Source: Bacillota bacterium | Lineage (GTDB): Bacteria; Bacillota; Clostridia; Peptostreptococcales; Anaerovoracaceae | NCBI GenBank assembly: GCA_016281165.1 | Contig: JAEEIC010000208.1 | Span: 1 to 11,020, forward strand | Direction of reading: 5' to 3' | Length of the DNA: 11,020 nucleotides | Shown: positions 1-6,556 of the stretch, in pieces | How positions within the stretch are numbered: position 1 is the first letter of the stretch | Layout of the letters: each line of letters opens with the position of its first letter | Program-made: the position numbers and the translations under genes | The notes under the pieces: model-generated | The model's database searches: none | The model's input: the letters and a program-made list of their open reading frames with translations, nothing else | Told to the model about the DNA's origin: nothing

Positions 1-844
1 CTCCGCCTCCACGGGCGTGGAGCTCTTCAGCGGCGTCAGGCAGGACGGCAGCCCCAGCGAGGATCTCGGCCGCGTGGCCCTGGCCATGAAGGAGATGAAC
101 CTCGAGCGCAAGGCCGAGCAGGAGAAGACCTGGGCGATATGCAGCCGGGCCCTGGCCGAAGGCGGCTGCGGCGAGCTCTTCCCCGTGATACTGGCGGAGG
201 GAGCCCACGAGGGCGTGGCCGGCATCGTCGCCGGCAATATAAAGGAGAGCCTCTACCGGCCGGTCTGCATCGTGACGCCCTCGGAAGGGGGGCTGCTCAA
301 GGGCACCGGCAGGTCCGTCCCCGGCATAAACATCTACGAGCTTTTGAGCACCCAGAGCCGCCTCTTCACCAGATACGGCGGACACGCGGGGGCCTGCGGG
401 CTCACCATGGCGCCCGAGGGCCTCGAAGAGCTCCGGCAGGGCCTGCAGGAGCAGATGGAAAAGCTCCTCGAAGACGATCCCGGCCTGCTCACCGAGAAGC
501 TGCTGATCGAGAAGGAGCTCAGCTCCGAAGAGAAGAGCCTCGATTTCGCCCGGTCCCTGCAAAAGCTCGAGCCCTACGGCGAGGCCAACATGCGGCCGCT
601 CTTCTGCGTCACGGACGCGAACGTGACCTGCCTCAGGCGCATGGGGCAGGAGGGCCAGCACCTGCGCTTCACCCTGACCTCCGCCGACGGGATCCCTGTC
701 GACTGCGTCTTCTTCCGCAGGGCCGACGAGTTCTACGGCCTGCTCTCGGGAGGGCGGGTCAGTGTCTGCGGCGAGCTCAGCATCAACGCCTTCGGGGGCG
801 GCGAGAAGCTGCAGATCATAGTAAGAGACATCAAAGGAGCCTGA
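1..844 (+). CDS. recJ: Single-stranded-DNA-specific exonuclease RecJ, C-terminal part
   Basis: RecJ degrades single-stranded DNA 5' to 3' in recombination and repair in the cytoplasm. Only the C-terminal ~280 residues are here: the reading frame (first full codon at position 2) is open to the left edge, so the GTG at 17 is internal and the DHH catalytic motifs lie outside. Visible are the DHHA1 segment with the AHEGVAGIVAGNIKE stretch (about 206-250), GRSVPG (308-325) and GGHAGACGLTM (377-409), all typical of RecJ. Next is an EPYGEANMRPLF segment (about 569-604) leading into the OB-fold domain that ends the protein. The stop is 2 nt before the next start, so it is co-transcribed with the protease gene. 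Family assignment is secure; completeness cannot be judged. Confidence 0.95.
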   Translation, partial: SASTGVELFSGVRQDGSPSEDLGRVALAMKEMNLERKAEQEKTWAICSRALAEGGCGELFPVILAEGAHEGVAGIVAGNIKESLYRPVCIVTPSEGGLLKGTGRSVPGINIYELLSTQSRLFTRYGGHAGACGLTMAPEGLEELRQGLQEQMEKLLEDDPGLLTEKLLIEKELSSEEKSLDFARSLQKLEPYGEANMRPLFCVTDANVTCLRRMGQEGQHLRFTLTSADGIPVDCVFFRRADEFYGLLSGGRVSVCGELSINAFGGGEKLQIIVRDIKGA

Positions 845-846
845 TC

Positions 847-2049
847 ATGTTGCAGATCAGAAGATTCAGCTTTATCATACTCGTCATCGCCCTGCTCCTG
901 CTGGGACTGATCGGCGGCTTTTTCGCCGGGGCCTGGATGCAGGAGAACAGCGGGACGGTGCGTCTGTCGCAGAACGACTACCAGGAGCTCGTCCGTCTGG
1001 CCAGGAAATACTCCAAGGCCGAAGACCTGGAGAACTACATCCAGGGGAGCTACTACCAGCCGGTCGCGGAGGGCGATCTCACCGAGGGCATGTATTACGG
1101 CATGTTCGAGGCTCTGGACGACAGGTACAGCACCTATATGAACAGCTCCGAATATGAGCAGCTGAACATCTCCACCACCGGCGACTATTCGGGCGTGGGC
1201 ATCACTCTCTCCATCACCGAGGACGGCAATTTCGTCTACGCGGCGGCCCTGACCGAGGACGCTCCGGCCTGGGGCTCCGGCATCATGGTCGGGGATATAA
1301 TCTGGAAGGTCGACGGAGTCGAGTACAGCGGTTCGCAGCTCGATATCTGCGCGGCGAACGTCAGGGGAGAGGCCGGCACCCAGGTGACTCTCACCATAGT
1401 GAGGGGAGACGAGGTCATGGACTTCACCCTCACGAGAGCGAGGATACTCTCCAAGACCGTATCCTCGAAGATGCTCGAGGGCTCCGTCGGCTATATCTCC
1501 ATCAGCAATTTCGAGAACCCGACCTACGACGACTTCGTCAAGGCCTTAAGAGAGCTCGAGAGCCAGGGCGCCAAGGGCCTGGTCGTCGACCTCAGGAACA
1601 ACGGCGGCGGCCTCGTCAACAGCTGCGTCAAGGTGGCGGACGAGCTCATGGGCAAGGGCACCGTGGTCTATACGGAGGACCGGAACGGGAACCGCGATTA
1701 TTACACGACCTCTGAGGGCCGCACTCCTCTGCCTTACGTCCTGCTCATCAATTCCTACACCGCCTCGGCCTCCGAGATACTGGCGGCCGGCGTACAGGAC
1801 AACGGCGAAGGCGTCATCGTGGGGACCACCAGCTACGGCAAGGGCATAATCCAGGAGGTCAAGAGCCTGGCCGACGGCAGCGCGGTCAAGCTCACCATCC
1901 AGCAGTACTTCTCGCCCAACGGCAGCGTGATCCACAAGGTCGGCATCACTCCCGACTACGAGGTCGAGCTCACCGAGGACTGCTACGACGAGAACTGGCA
2001 GCTCATCGACGACAGGCAGCTGAAAAAAGCGCTCGAGCTGCTGAAATAA
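847..2049 (+). CDS. S41-family carboxy-terminal processing protease (CtpA/CtpB type), membrane-anchored
   Basis: A 400-residue serine protease of the C-terminal processing family, which cleaves exported or membrane proteins at or near their C-termini outside the membrane. Residues about 7-30 form one hydrophobic segment after a short basic start, a signal anchor or uncleaved signal. A PDZ domain covers about 112-200 (GVGITL near 116-121), followed by the S41 core. VVDLRNNGGG is at 246-255, TASASEI at 305-311 and SYGKGIIQ at 329-336. The expected Ser/Lys dyad is S307 and K332, with the 25-residue spacing usual in the family. There is no C-terminal peptidoglycan-binding domain; the protein ends soon after the GITPDYEVEL strand. 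The start is chosen from AAAGGAG at 833-839, 7 nt upstream; the frame is open further left only as an out-of-frame shadow of recJ. The biological substrate is unknown, and no sporulation or sigma-factor partner lies beside it. Confidence 0.93.
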   Translation: MLQIRRFSFIILVIALLLLGLIGGFFAGAWMQENSGTVRLSQNDYQELVRLARKYSKAEDLENYIQGSYYQPVAEGDLTEGMYYGMFEALDDRYSTYMNSSEYEQLNISTTGDYSGVGITLSITEDGNFVYAAALTEDAPAWGSGIMVGDIIWKVDGVEYSGSQLDICAANVRGEAGTQVTLTIVRGDEVMDFTLTRARILSKTVSSKMLEGSVGYISISNFENPTYDDFVKALRELESQGAKGLVVDLRNNGGGLVNSCVKVADELMGKGTVVYTEDRNGNRDYYTTSEGRTPLPYVLLINSYTASASEILAAGVQDNGEGVIVGTTSYGKGIIQEVKSLADGSAVKLTIQQYFSPNGSVIHKVGITPDYEVELTEDCYDENWQLIDDRQLKKALELLK

Positions 2050-2054
2050 AAGGA

Positions 2055-2085
2055 ATAAAACGCCCGGCCCCCTGCGGAGCCGGGC
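2055..2085 (-). terminator. Intrinsic terminator for the YerC-like gene
   Basis: GCCCGGC (2062-2068) pairs perfectly with GCCGGGC (2079-2085) around a 10-nt loop. Read on the minus strand, the stem is followed at once by GTTTTATTCCTTTTATT, a T-rich tract, and it lies 22 nt beyond the minus-strand stop. On the plus strand no T-run follows, so it is a poor terminator for the protease gene. It may still block read-through in the convergent gap. Confidence 0.65.
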
Positions 2086-2107
2086 TGAACGCTTATATAA
2101 AGAGGTA

Positions 2108-2431
2108 TCAGAGGTCTTTTTCTGAAGTCTCCGGGGACTTTTCCTCCAGTTTTTTGAGCACGCGGGCATAGCCCTCCGCCCCGTACGAGAGGCATCTGCT
2201 GACGCGGCTTATGGTCGCGGCGCTGGCGCCGGTCTCGGAAGCGATCTCGGTGTAGGTCCTTCCCGCGGCGAGCAGGCGGGCGACCTGCCAGCGCTGGGAG
2301 ATATCCTGCAGCTCCTTGATGGTCATCAGATCCTCGAAGAAGCGGTAGCATTCGCCGGTATCCTCAAGGCTCAGCACGGCCTCGAAGAGGCTGTCGGTCT
2401 CGGGCGAGCGGAATCTGGAATCGTATTCCAT
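2108..2431 (-). CDS. YerC/YecD-type TrpR-family DNA-binding protein
   Basis: A 107-residue regulator of the YerC/YecD branch of the TrpR superfamily, a helix-turn-helix family of unknown ligand. SRFRSPETDSLFEAVLSLED at 5-24, the ECYRFFEDLMTIKELQD segment (27-43) and the helix-turn-helix with the TYTEIASETGASAATISRVS core (59-78) and RCLSYGAEGY (79-88) match the family along its whole length. The start is set at the ATG at 2431 because AGGAGGT (2443-2437) sits 5 nt upstream; the frame extends further upstream to 2500 but without conservation. It is divergent from the PPTase-RecX gene and convergent with the protease. Binding to its own promoter region is plausible but not shown; whether it responds to tryptophan or anything else cannot be read from sequence. 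Confidence 0.9.
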   Translation of the reverse strand: MEYDSRFRSPETDSLFEAVLSLEDTGECYRFFEDLMTIKELQDISQRWQVARLLAAGRTYTEIASETGASAATISRVSRCLSYGAEGYARVLKKLEEKSPETSEKDL

Positions 2432-2461
2432 TTCAGACCTCCTGAAGTACTTGTTAATATA

Positions 2462-2490
2462 ATTATAATTTCGGCGGCGGGAATAATCAA
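2462..2490 (-). promoter_or_regulatory. Sigma-A-type promoter for the YerC-like gene
   Basis: On the minus strand, TTGATT (2490-2485) is separated by 17 bp from a perfect TATAAT (2467-2462). This gives a short leader into the AGGAGGT site at 2443-2437. The -35 matches consensus at 4 of 6 positions. The -10 lies within an 8-bp palindrome, ATTATAAT (2462-2469), shared with a -10 on the other strand. Confidence 0.65.
2464..2469 (+). promoter_or_regulatory. Possible -10 box for the PPTase-RecX gene
   Basis: A perfect TATAAT lies 29 nt before the plus-strand ATG at 2499 and overlaps the minus-strand -10 box. No convincing -35 is found 16-18 bp upstream (the sequence there is the AGGAGGT region of the divergent gene), and there is no TGn extension. 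The element may therefore be weak, activator-dependent, or a coincidence of the palindrome. Confidence 0.35.
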
Positions 2491-2498
2491 GGAATAAC

Positions 2499-3596
2499 AT
2501 GACGGATCTGAGTGAAAACAGTATAAGGATATTTTACGCGGAGAAGCTCAAAGGCAGGGTCTGCGCTTCGGAGGACGTCGTGAGAGAGGCTCTTAAGGAG
2601 CTCGGCCTCGGAGAGCTCGCGCCCTCGCATCTGGGCAGCGGCGCTCCCGTCCTTCTCAGGGAGGACGGAACGCCGTCAGGGCTTTTCGTGTCGGTAAGCG
2701 ATACCGCGCGCCTGATACTGGTCTGCGTCGCTCCGTTCGCCGTGGGCATAGACGCGGAGATGAAGAGCAGGGCGGTGAAGGCCTCGGCGGCGAAGCGCCT
2801 GCATCCCCTGGAGCGCCGGTATCTCGAAGCCCTGGAGCCGGGCTCTTCCGAATGGAGAGACGAGTTCCTGCGCATATGGACGGCGAAGGAGAGCTACATG
2901 AAGTTCTGCGGAGCGGGGCTCTCCATGGGCCTCGCGGGCTTTTCGGCGCTGGATGAAGATCTTTCCTTCGCGCGGACGACGCAGAAGGAGGGGCATCCGC
3001 GGGCGGCGCTGCTGTACGCCGACGGGCCGGCTTCGCACGCGGTCTCGGCCGCCTTCGACCCCGAAGCGCTCCCAAAGCCCGTGAGCATAAGCTTTTGCAA
3101 AGTCTTCCCCGAATTCCCCTTCGAGACTTCGGCGCTGGAAAAGGCCGCCCTTCTGCTCGACCGCAGGGACTACAGCGAGAAGGGCCTGAGCGAAAAGCTG
3201 AGAGAGAAGGGCTATGCCGAAGAGGAGGCAAGGGAAGCGGGGGCTCTGCTGAAGGAGAGAGGCTATCTCGACGACGGGGCCTTCGCGCAAAGGCTGGCGG
3301 AGAAGCTGCTCGCGGAAGGGAGGGGGAAAGCCTATGTTTTAAGGGCTTTGACGCGGAAGGGCGTTCCCGCGGACCTCGCCGGCGGCGTCCTCAGGGAAGC
3401 GCTGGAGAGACTCCCTTCGGAAGAGGAGAGGGCCTGGCTCCCCGCCCTTAAAGCCATGGGAGCGGCGGACCCAGAGGACGGCCCCGCTTACGAAAAGGCG
3501 CTCGCCAGGACCGCCAGGAAGCTTTCTTCTTTGGGGTATGACGCGCCCGTCATCTGGTCGGTGCTCGAAAAGCTGAGAGCGGGAACGGATGAATGA
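2499..3596 (+). CDS. recX: Fusion protein: 4'-phosphopantetheinyl transferase domain + RecX regulatory domain
   Basis: A continuous 365-residue protein with two unrelated modules. Residues about 1-190 resemble an Sfp-type 4'-phosphopantetheinyl transferase, which loads the CoA arm onto acyl or peptidyl carrier proteins. GIDAE is at 83-87 and WTAKES at 127-132, giving the expected metal ligands D85, E87 and E131. The motif usually reading (N/V)SHS is VSVSDT at 64-69, with Asp in place of His. Residues about 212-365 are a full RecX, the inhibitor/modulator of RecA filaments, with three helical repeats: LDRRDYSEKGLSEKLREKGY (220-239), an LKERGYLDDGAFAQRLAEKL repeat continuing to 289, and KLSSLGYDAPVIWSVLEKL (341-359). 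There is no Met between residues 143 and 320 and no internal ribosome site, so separate translation of RecX is unlikely. The ATG at 2499 follows AAGGA (2489-2493). Whether each half is active is inference. Confidence 0.85.
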   Translation: MTDLSENSIRIFYAEKLKGRVCASEDVVREALKELGLGELAPSHLGSGAPVLLREDGTPSGLFVSVSDTARLILVCVAPFAVGIDAEMKSRAVKASAAKRLHPLERRYLEALEPGSSEWRDEFLRIWTAKESYMKFCGAGLSMGLAGFSALDEDLSFARTTQKEGHPRAALLYADGPASHAVSAAFDPEALPKPVSISFCKVFPEFPFETSALEKAALLLDRRDYSEKGLSEKLREKGYAEEEAREAGALLKERGYLDDGAFAQRLAEKLLAEGRGKAYVLRALTRKGVPADLAGGVLREALERLPSEEERAWLPALKAMGAADPEDGPAYEKALARTARKLSSLGYDAPVIWSVLEKLRAGTDE

Positions 3597-3644
3597 ACTT
3601 TTTTTATACATTTTCGCGCTGTGAGGCAAATAAACGATAAACAA

Positions 3645-3673
3645 TTGTATTATTGATACGAATCTGGTATATT
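3645..3673 (+). promoter_or_regulatory. Extended -10 promoter for the ABC importer operon
   Basis: TTGTAT (3645-3650) is separated by 17 bp from TATATT (3668-3673), and TGG at 3665-3667 supplies a TGn extension. The -35 is weak (3 of 6), the -10 is good (5 of 6) and the region upstream is AT-rich. Transcription would start near 3680, giving a leader of about 165 nt. An 8-bp palindrome ACAATTGT (3641-3648) overlaps the -35 and could be an operator half or core. An alternative -35, TTGATA (3653-3658), is at poor spacing. Confidence 0.55.
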
Positions 3674-3679
3674 ATTCAT

Positions 3680-3844
3680 AAGTGAGCGTTCATCCTGGCT
3701 CCTCTGCCGCAGGGGAGTCTTTGATGTTCCTTGACATGACAGGGTGTCTGCGCTAAAATATGAAAGATTTATGCGGGTCATGACAGGAGGCCCGTCATAG
3801 ATAAATTGTTATTTCTTATCGATCAAGAGGTGAAAACGAACTAA
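3680..3844 (+). promoter_or_regulatory. Structured leader of the importer operon, class unknown
   Basis: This untranslated stretch folds on paper into several elements. A stem 3697-3706/3710-3719 has a CCG loop (10 pairs including two wobbles) and is enlarged by CATC (3691-3694) with GATG (3723-3726). A small stem joins 3733-3737 and 3744-3748. A late hairpin CGGGTC/GGCCCG (3773-3778/3788-3793) competes with ATGAC/GTCAT (3780-3784/3794-3798) around an AGGAGG. CATGACAGG occurs twice (3735-3743, 3779-3787). No hairpin is followed by a clear T-run and I recognise no known riboswitch class. The binding-protein ATG is served by AGAGGTG at 3826-3832, a rather long 12 nt upstream. Confidence 0.4.
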
Positions 3845-5467
3845 ATGAAGAAAAGTGTTAAGATTCTCGCTCTTCTGCTCGCCCTCTGCATGCTTGCCTC
3901 CATGGCTGCCTGCGGAAGCAAGCAGGAAACGCCGGCGGCTCCTGCCAACAACGGATCAAGCACCGAGACTAAGACCGAGACCAAGACTGAGACAAAGCCT
4001 GAGGCCAAGCCCGCGGCCGATCTGCATTGCGCGGTCGACGCGGAGACTGTCGTAGTCTGCACCGCTGACGAGACCCCCTCAGTCACCTGCCGTGACCACA
4101 ACGCCGTCGCGGGTGGCTATGTCAACCATCTTACCTATGAGACGCTCCTCGCTCTCGACCGTGCTCTGGCTCCGCAACCCTGCCTCGCGGAGAGCTACAC
4201 CTATGAAGAGCAGGCTGACGGCAGCGTCCTCTGGACCTTCAATCTCCGCCACGGTGTAAAGTATCACAACGGCGCCGAGATGAAGGCGGAAGACGTCGTC
4301 GCCTCCCTTGAGGAAGCCAAGGTCATGCCGAAGGTCGCGACCTACGCGCAGTCCTTCAACAATGTGACCGCCAAGGACGACTACACCGTCACCATGACCA
4401 CCGACGGCCCCAGCGCCTCTCTGCTCTACGATCTGTGCAGCAACGGCAACTCCATCTGCCCCGCTGACCTGATCAAGTCCGGCCACGACTTCAACGTCGA
4501 GCCCATCGGCACCGGCCCGTACAAGATGACCGAGTGGAAGATCTCCGAGTCTCTGACCTTCGTCGCCCATGAAGATTACTTGCGCGGCGCTCCCCAGATC
4601 AAGACTGTCATCTGGAAGATCATACCCGAAGGCTCCGCCAGGACCATCGCTCTGCAGGCACACGAAGTCGACTACGTCATCGAGCTCGACTCCAACGACA
4701 TGAAGCTGGTCGAGGATGATCCCAACCTCACCCTCATGAACATCGACGGTCTGTCCCACAACTGGCTGACCATCAACAACGAGGTCAAGCCCTTCGACAA
4801 CAAGCTCGTCAGAAAGGCCATGAACGCCGCCATCAACAAGGAAGACGTCGTTACCGTCGCCCTCAACGGCGCCGGCATCGTCGCCCCCGGCCAGACTCCT
4901 TACGGACAGCTTGGCTTTGACGGCACCGGTTATGACCACTACGACGTAGAGCTGGCCAAGAAGTACGCTGCCGAGTCCGGCGTCGATATGTCGACCATCA
5001 GCTTCGACATCATCTGCTCCGACGACACCAAGCGCAGGGCCGCCCAGGTCGTACAGGACAACCTCACTTCTCTCTTCGGAATGAATATCACCCTTTCCTC
5101 TATGGACCTCGCTACTTACCTCTCCGAGACCGCGGCAGGAAACTTTGAAGGCTTCATCGGCGGCTATACCTCCTCCGATATGATGTCCTTCCTCAAGGGC
5201 GTATATCACTCCAGCAACATCAACGCTTCCAACAAGACCAGGACCAACGATCCGCAGCTCGACGCCATGATCGAGAAGGCTCTCGCCACCGTCGACAACG
5301 CTGCCCGTGAAGAAGTCCTGAAGGAGTGCAGCAGATACCTCAACGAGCTCTGCTGCCAGATCCCCCTCTACCAGAAGGCCACCCTTTCCGCTCACAACGC
5401 CAATCTGCAGGGCTGCTTCACCGGCGCCTCCGGCAGGTTCTGGGTCGAAGAGTGGTACTGGGAATAA
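3845..5467 (+). CDS. ABC transporter substrate-binding lipoprotein, family 5 (peptide type)
   Basis: A 540-residue extracellular binding protein of the DppA/OppA family that delivers substrate to the permeases encoded next. The N-terminus is a lipoprotein signal: basic MKKSVK, a hydrophobic core, and ASMAAC with the lipidated cysteine at C23. A flexible tether of four tetrapeptides follows (TETK three times, then PEAK, residues 40-55). The family-5 signature is clear around LWTFNLRHGVKYHNG (129-143) with MKAEDVVASLEEA after it, and IGTGPYKMTEWK at 221-232; its length is usual for the family. The mature protein has 11 cysteines besides C23, including C62, C72 and C82 spaced exactly ten apart, which is many for an exported protein. 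Peptides are the likeliest cargo by family, but nickel, sugars or other ligands are carried by relatives and cannot be excluded. It is probably expressed above the permeases, given the structured gap behind it. Confidence 0.92.
   Translation: MKKSVKILALLLALCMLASMAACGSKQETPAAPANNGSSTETKTETKTETKPEAKPAADLHCAVDAETVVVCTADETPSVTCRDHNAVAGGYVNHLTYETLLALDRALAPQPCLAESYTYEEQADGSVLWTFNLRHGVKYHNGAEMKAEDVVASLEEAKVMPKVATYAQSFNNVTAKDDYTVTMTTDGPSASLLYDLCSNGNSICPADLIKSGHDFNVEPIGTGPYKMTEWKISESLTFVAHEDYLRGAPQIKTVIWKIIPEGSARTIALQAHEVDYVIELDSNDMKLVEDDPNLTLMNIDGLSHNWLTINNEVKPFDNKLVRKAMNAAINKEDVVTVALNGAGIVAPGQTPYGQLGFDGTGYDHYDVELAKKYAAESGVDMSTISFDIICSDDTKRRAAQVVQDNLTSLFGMNITLSSMDLATYLSETAAGNFEGFIGGYTSSDMMSFLKGVYHSSNINASNKTRTNDPQLDAMIEKALATVDNAAREEVLKECSRYLNELCCQIPLYQKATLSAHNANLQGCFTGASGRFWVEEWYWE
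3962..4009 (+). repeat. Four 12-bp tandem repeats coding for the TETK/PEAK tether
   Basis: Units at 3962-3973, 3974-3985, 3986-3997 and 3998-4009 share the pattern ACnGAGACnAAG; the last has diverged to CCTGAGGCCAAG. They encode TETK, TETK, TETK, PEAK, a charged unstructured spacer between the lipid anchor and the binding domain. Differences fall mostly in third codon positions, so the repeat is not freshly expanded. Confidence 0.8.
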
Positions 5468-5468
5468 G

Positions 5469-5488
5469 CTGAAAGGCAGTTTCCCCGG
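5469..5488 (+). repeat. Imperfect 20-bp direct repeat, copy 1
   Basis: CTGAAAG, GC, AGTTTCCCCGG. It matches 5567-5586 at 18 of 20 positions, the only change being GC to CG. It begins 1 nt after the binding-protein stop codon. Confidence 0.7.
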
Positions 5489-5566
5489 GGCATAGCCCCT
5501 AACTCATGATATTGACGGATCCCGCTCTCCTGTGGGCGGGAACCGTTGATGTATTAAATGCTTTCC

Positions 5567-5586
5567 CTGAAAGCGAGTTTCCCCGG
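5567..5586 (+). repeat. Imperfect 20-bp direct repeat, copy 2
   Basis: CTGAAAG, CG, AGTTTCCCCGG, 98 bp downstream of copy 1 and 29 nt before the permease start. Its GAAAG half pairs with CTTTC at 5561-5565 in a local hairpin, and its CCGG end opens the stem next to the ribosome site. Confidence 0.7.
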
Positions 5587-5615
5587 AGCCAAGCGGTTCC
5601 GATTCAGGAGGTATT

Positions 5616-6539
5616 ATGTGGAAATATATTCTTAAGAGAATTATTGCACTGATCCCCGTCATCGTCGGCGTAACTCTGATAGTTTACTTCATCATGAGCC
5701 TCGCCCCCGGAGATCCCGCAACAACGATTCTCGGCGATCAGGCAACGCCTGAAGCCATCGCCCAGCTCCGCGAGGAGATGGGTCTGAACGATCCCATCAT
5801 CATCCAGTACGCCAGATACATGCTGCATCTGGCCAGGGGCGACATGGGAACATCCTACAAGACCAAGAAGCCTGTAAGCATCGAGGTGTTCAGCCGCTTC
5901 CCGGCGACAGCTAAGCTCTCCGTCATGGCTATCACCTTCAGCACCATCCTGGCCATCCCTCTGGGAATGCTGGCTGCCGTAAAGCAGAACAGCTTCTTCG
6001 ACGGAGCCAGTATGATCTTCGCTCTGCTCGGTATATCGATGCCTATATTCTGGTTCGGTGTTCTTGAGCAGCTGCTCTTCTCCCTCAAACTGGGCTGGCT
6101 GCCCTCATCCGGAAACGATTACTGGTACAGCATCATACTTCCCGCGATCGCGCTCGGTTTCCATAACATAGCGTCCGTCGCCCGTATCACCCGTTCTTCC
6201 ATGCTGGAAGTCATTCGTCAGGATTACATCCGTACCGCTCGTTCCAAGGGCGTGCCCTACGGCACAGTCATCAGAAGGCACGCTCTGCGCAACGCTCTGA
6301 TCCCCACCGTCACCGTTCTGGGAATTCAGATCGGCGCTCTGCTCGCCGGTTCCACTCTTACCGAGACCGTATTCGCGTGGCCCGGCATGGGGCGTTTCAT
6401 GATCACCTCCATCTCCGGAAGAGACATTCCTTCCGTACTTGGCTGCATCATCATCTTCACCCTGTGCTTCTCTGTCGTAAACCTCATCGTCGACCTGGCA
6501 TACGGATTCATCGATCCCCGTATCAAGGGACAGTATTAG
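5616..6539 (+). CDS. dppB: Peptide-type ABC transporter permease, DppB/OppB family
   Basis: A 307-residue inner-membrane permease, one of two subunits forming the channel. It begins with the family's first transmembrane helix (residues 9-29) and an APGDPA motif (30-35). A ~70-residue external segment ends in ARGDMGTSYKTKKPVSIEVF (73-92). Further helices lie at about 100-122, 133-157, 171-190, 231-250 and 275-297. The cytoplasmic EAA loop that docks on the ATPase is at 203-230 (YIRTARSKGVPYGTVIRRHA, then LRNALIP), and the C-terminal VDLAYGFIDPRIK is standard. AGGAGG at 5606-5611 is only 4 nt before the ATG. Symbol by family and gene order; the substrate is not proven. Confidence 0.93.
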   Translation: MWKYILKRIIALIPVIVGVTLIVYFIMSLAPGDPATTILGDQATPEAIAQLREEMGLNDPIIIQYARYMLHLARGDMGTSYKTKKPVSIEVFSRFPATAKLSVMAITFSTILAIPLGMLAAVKQNSFFDGASMIFALLGISMPIFWFGVLEQLLFSLKLGWLPSSGNDYWYSIILPAIALGFHNIASVARITRSSMLEVIRQDYIRTARSKGVPYGTVIRRHALRNALIPTVTVLGIQIGALLAGSTLTETVFAWPGMGRFMITSISGRDIPSVLGCIIIFTLCFSVVNLIVDLAYGFIDPRIKGQY

Positions 6540-6556
6540 TAAGGGGGTCGAGATAA

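Larger units (their letters stand above)
5469..5601 (+). promoter_or_regulatory. Hairpin- and repeat-rich gap between binding protein and permease genes
   Basis: In 148 bp without a gene there are four short stems. GGGGC/GCCCC (5487-5491/5495-5499) is first, and TCCCGC/GCGGGA (5520-5525/5536-5541) is second. GCTTTC/GAAAGC (5560-5565/5569-5574) has a CCT loop. A 7-bp stem 5584-5590/5595-5601 with an AAGC loop ends just before AGGAGG at 5606-5611. No T-run follows any of them. Such structures commonly protect the upstream binding-protein mRNA or limit downstream expression; that role is inferred here. No convincing promoter is present. Confidence 0.5.

Noticed and set aside
139..846. Upstream extension of the protease frame
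   Set aside because: The frame is open because of GC-rich recJ codons; the translation is Arg/Gly-rich shadow, and recJ itself is clearly coding here. The real start at 847 has a good ribosome site.
3597..3606. T-run after the PPTase-RecX stop as an intrinsic terminator
   Set aside because: Seven Ts are present but no GC-rich hairpin precedes them.
3760..3783. Seven-codon leader peptide (MKDLCGS) in the importer leader
   Set aside because: No ribosome site upstream and no run of regulatory codons; frames this short arise by chance.
4079..5395. 438-codon antisense frame under the binding protein
   Set aside because: Val/Gly/Asp-rich mirror of the codon bias of the true gene; no ribosome site, no recognisable domain.
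5511..5557. Internal promoter before the permease genes (TTGACG, TATTAA)
   Set aside because: The boxes are not at workable spacing; the 17-bp position after TTGACG is GGCGGG.
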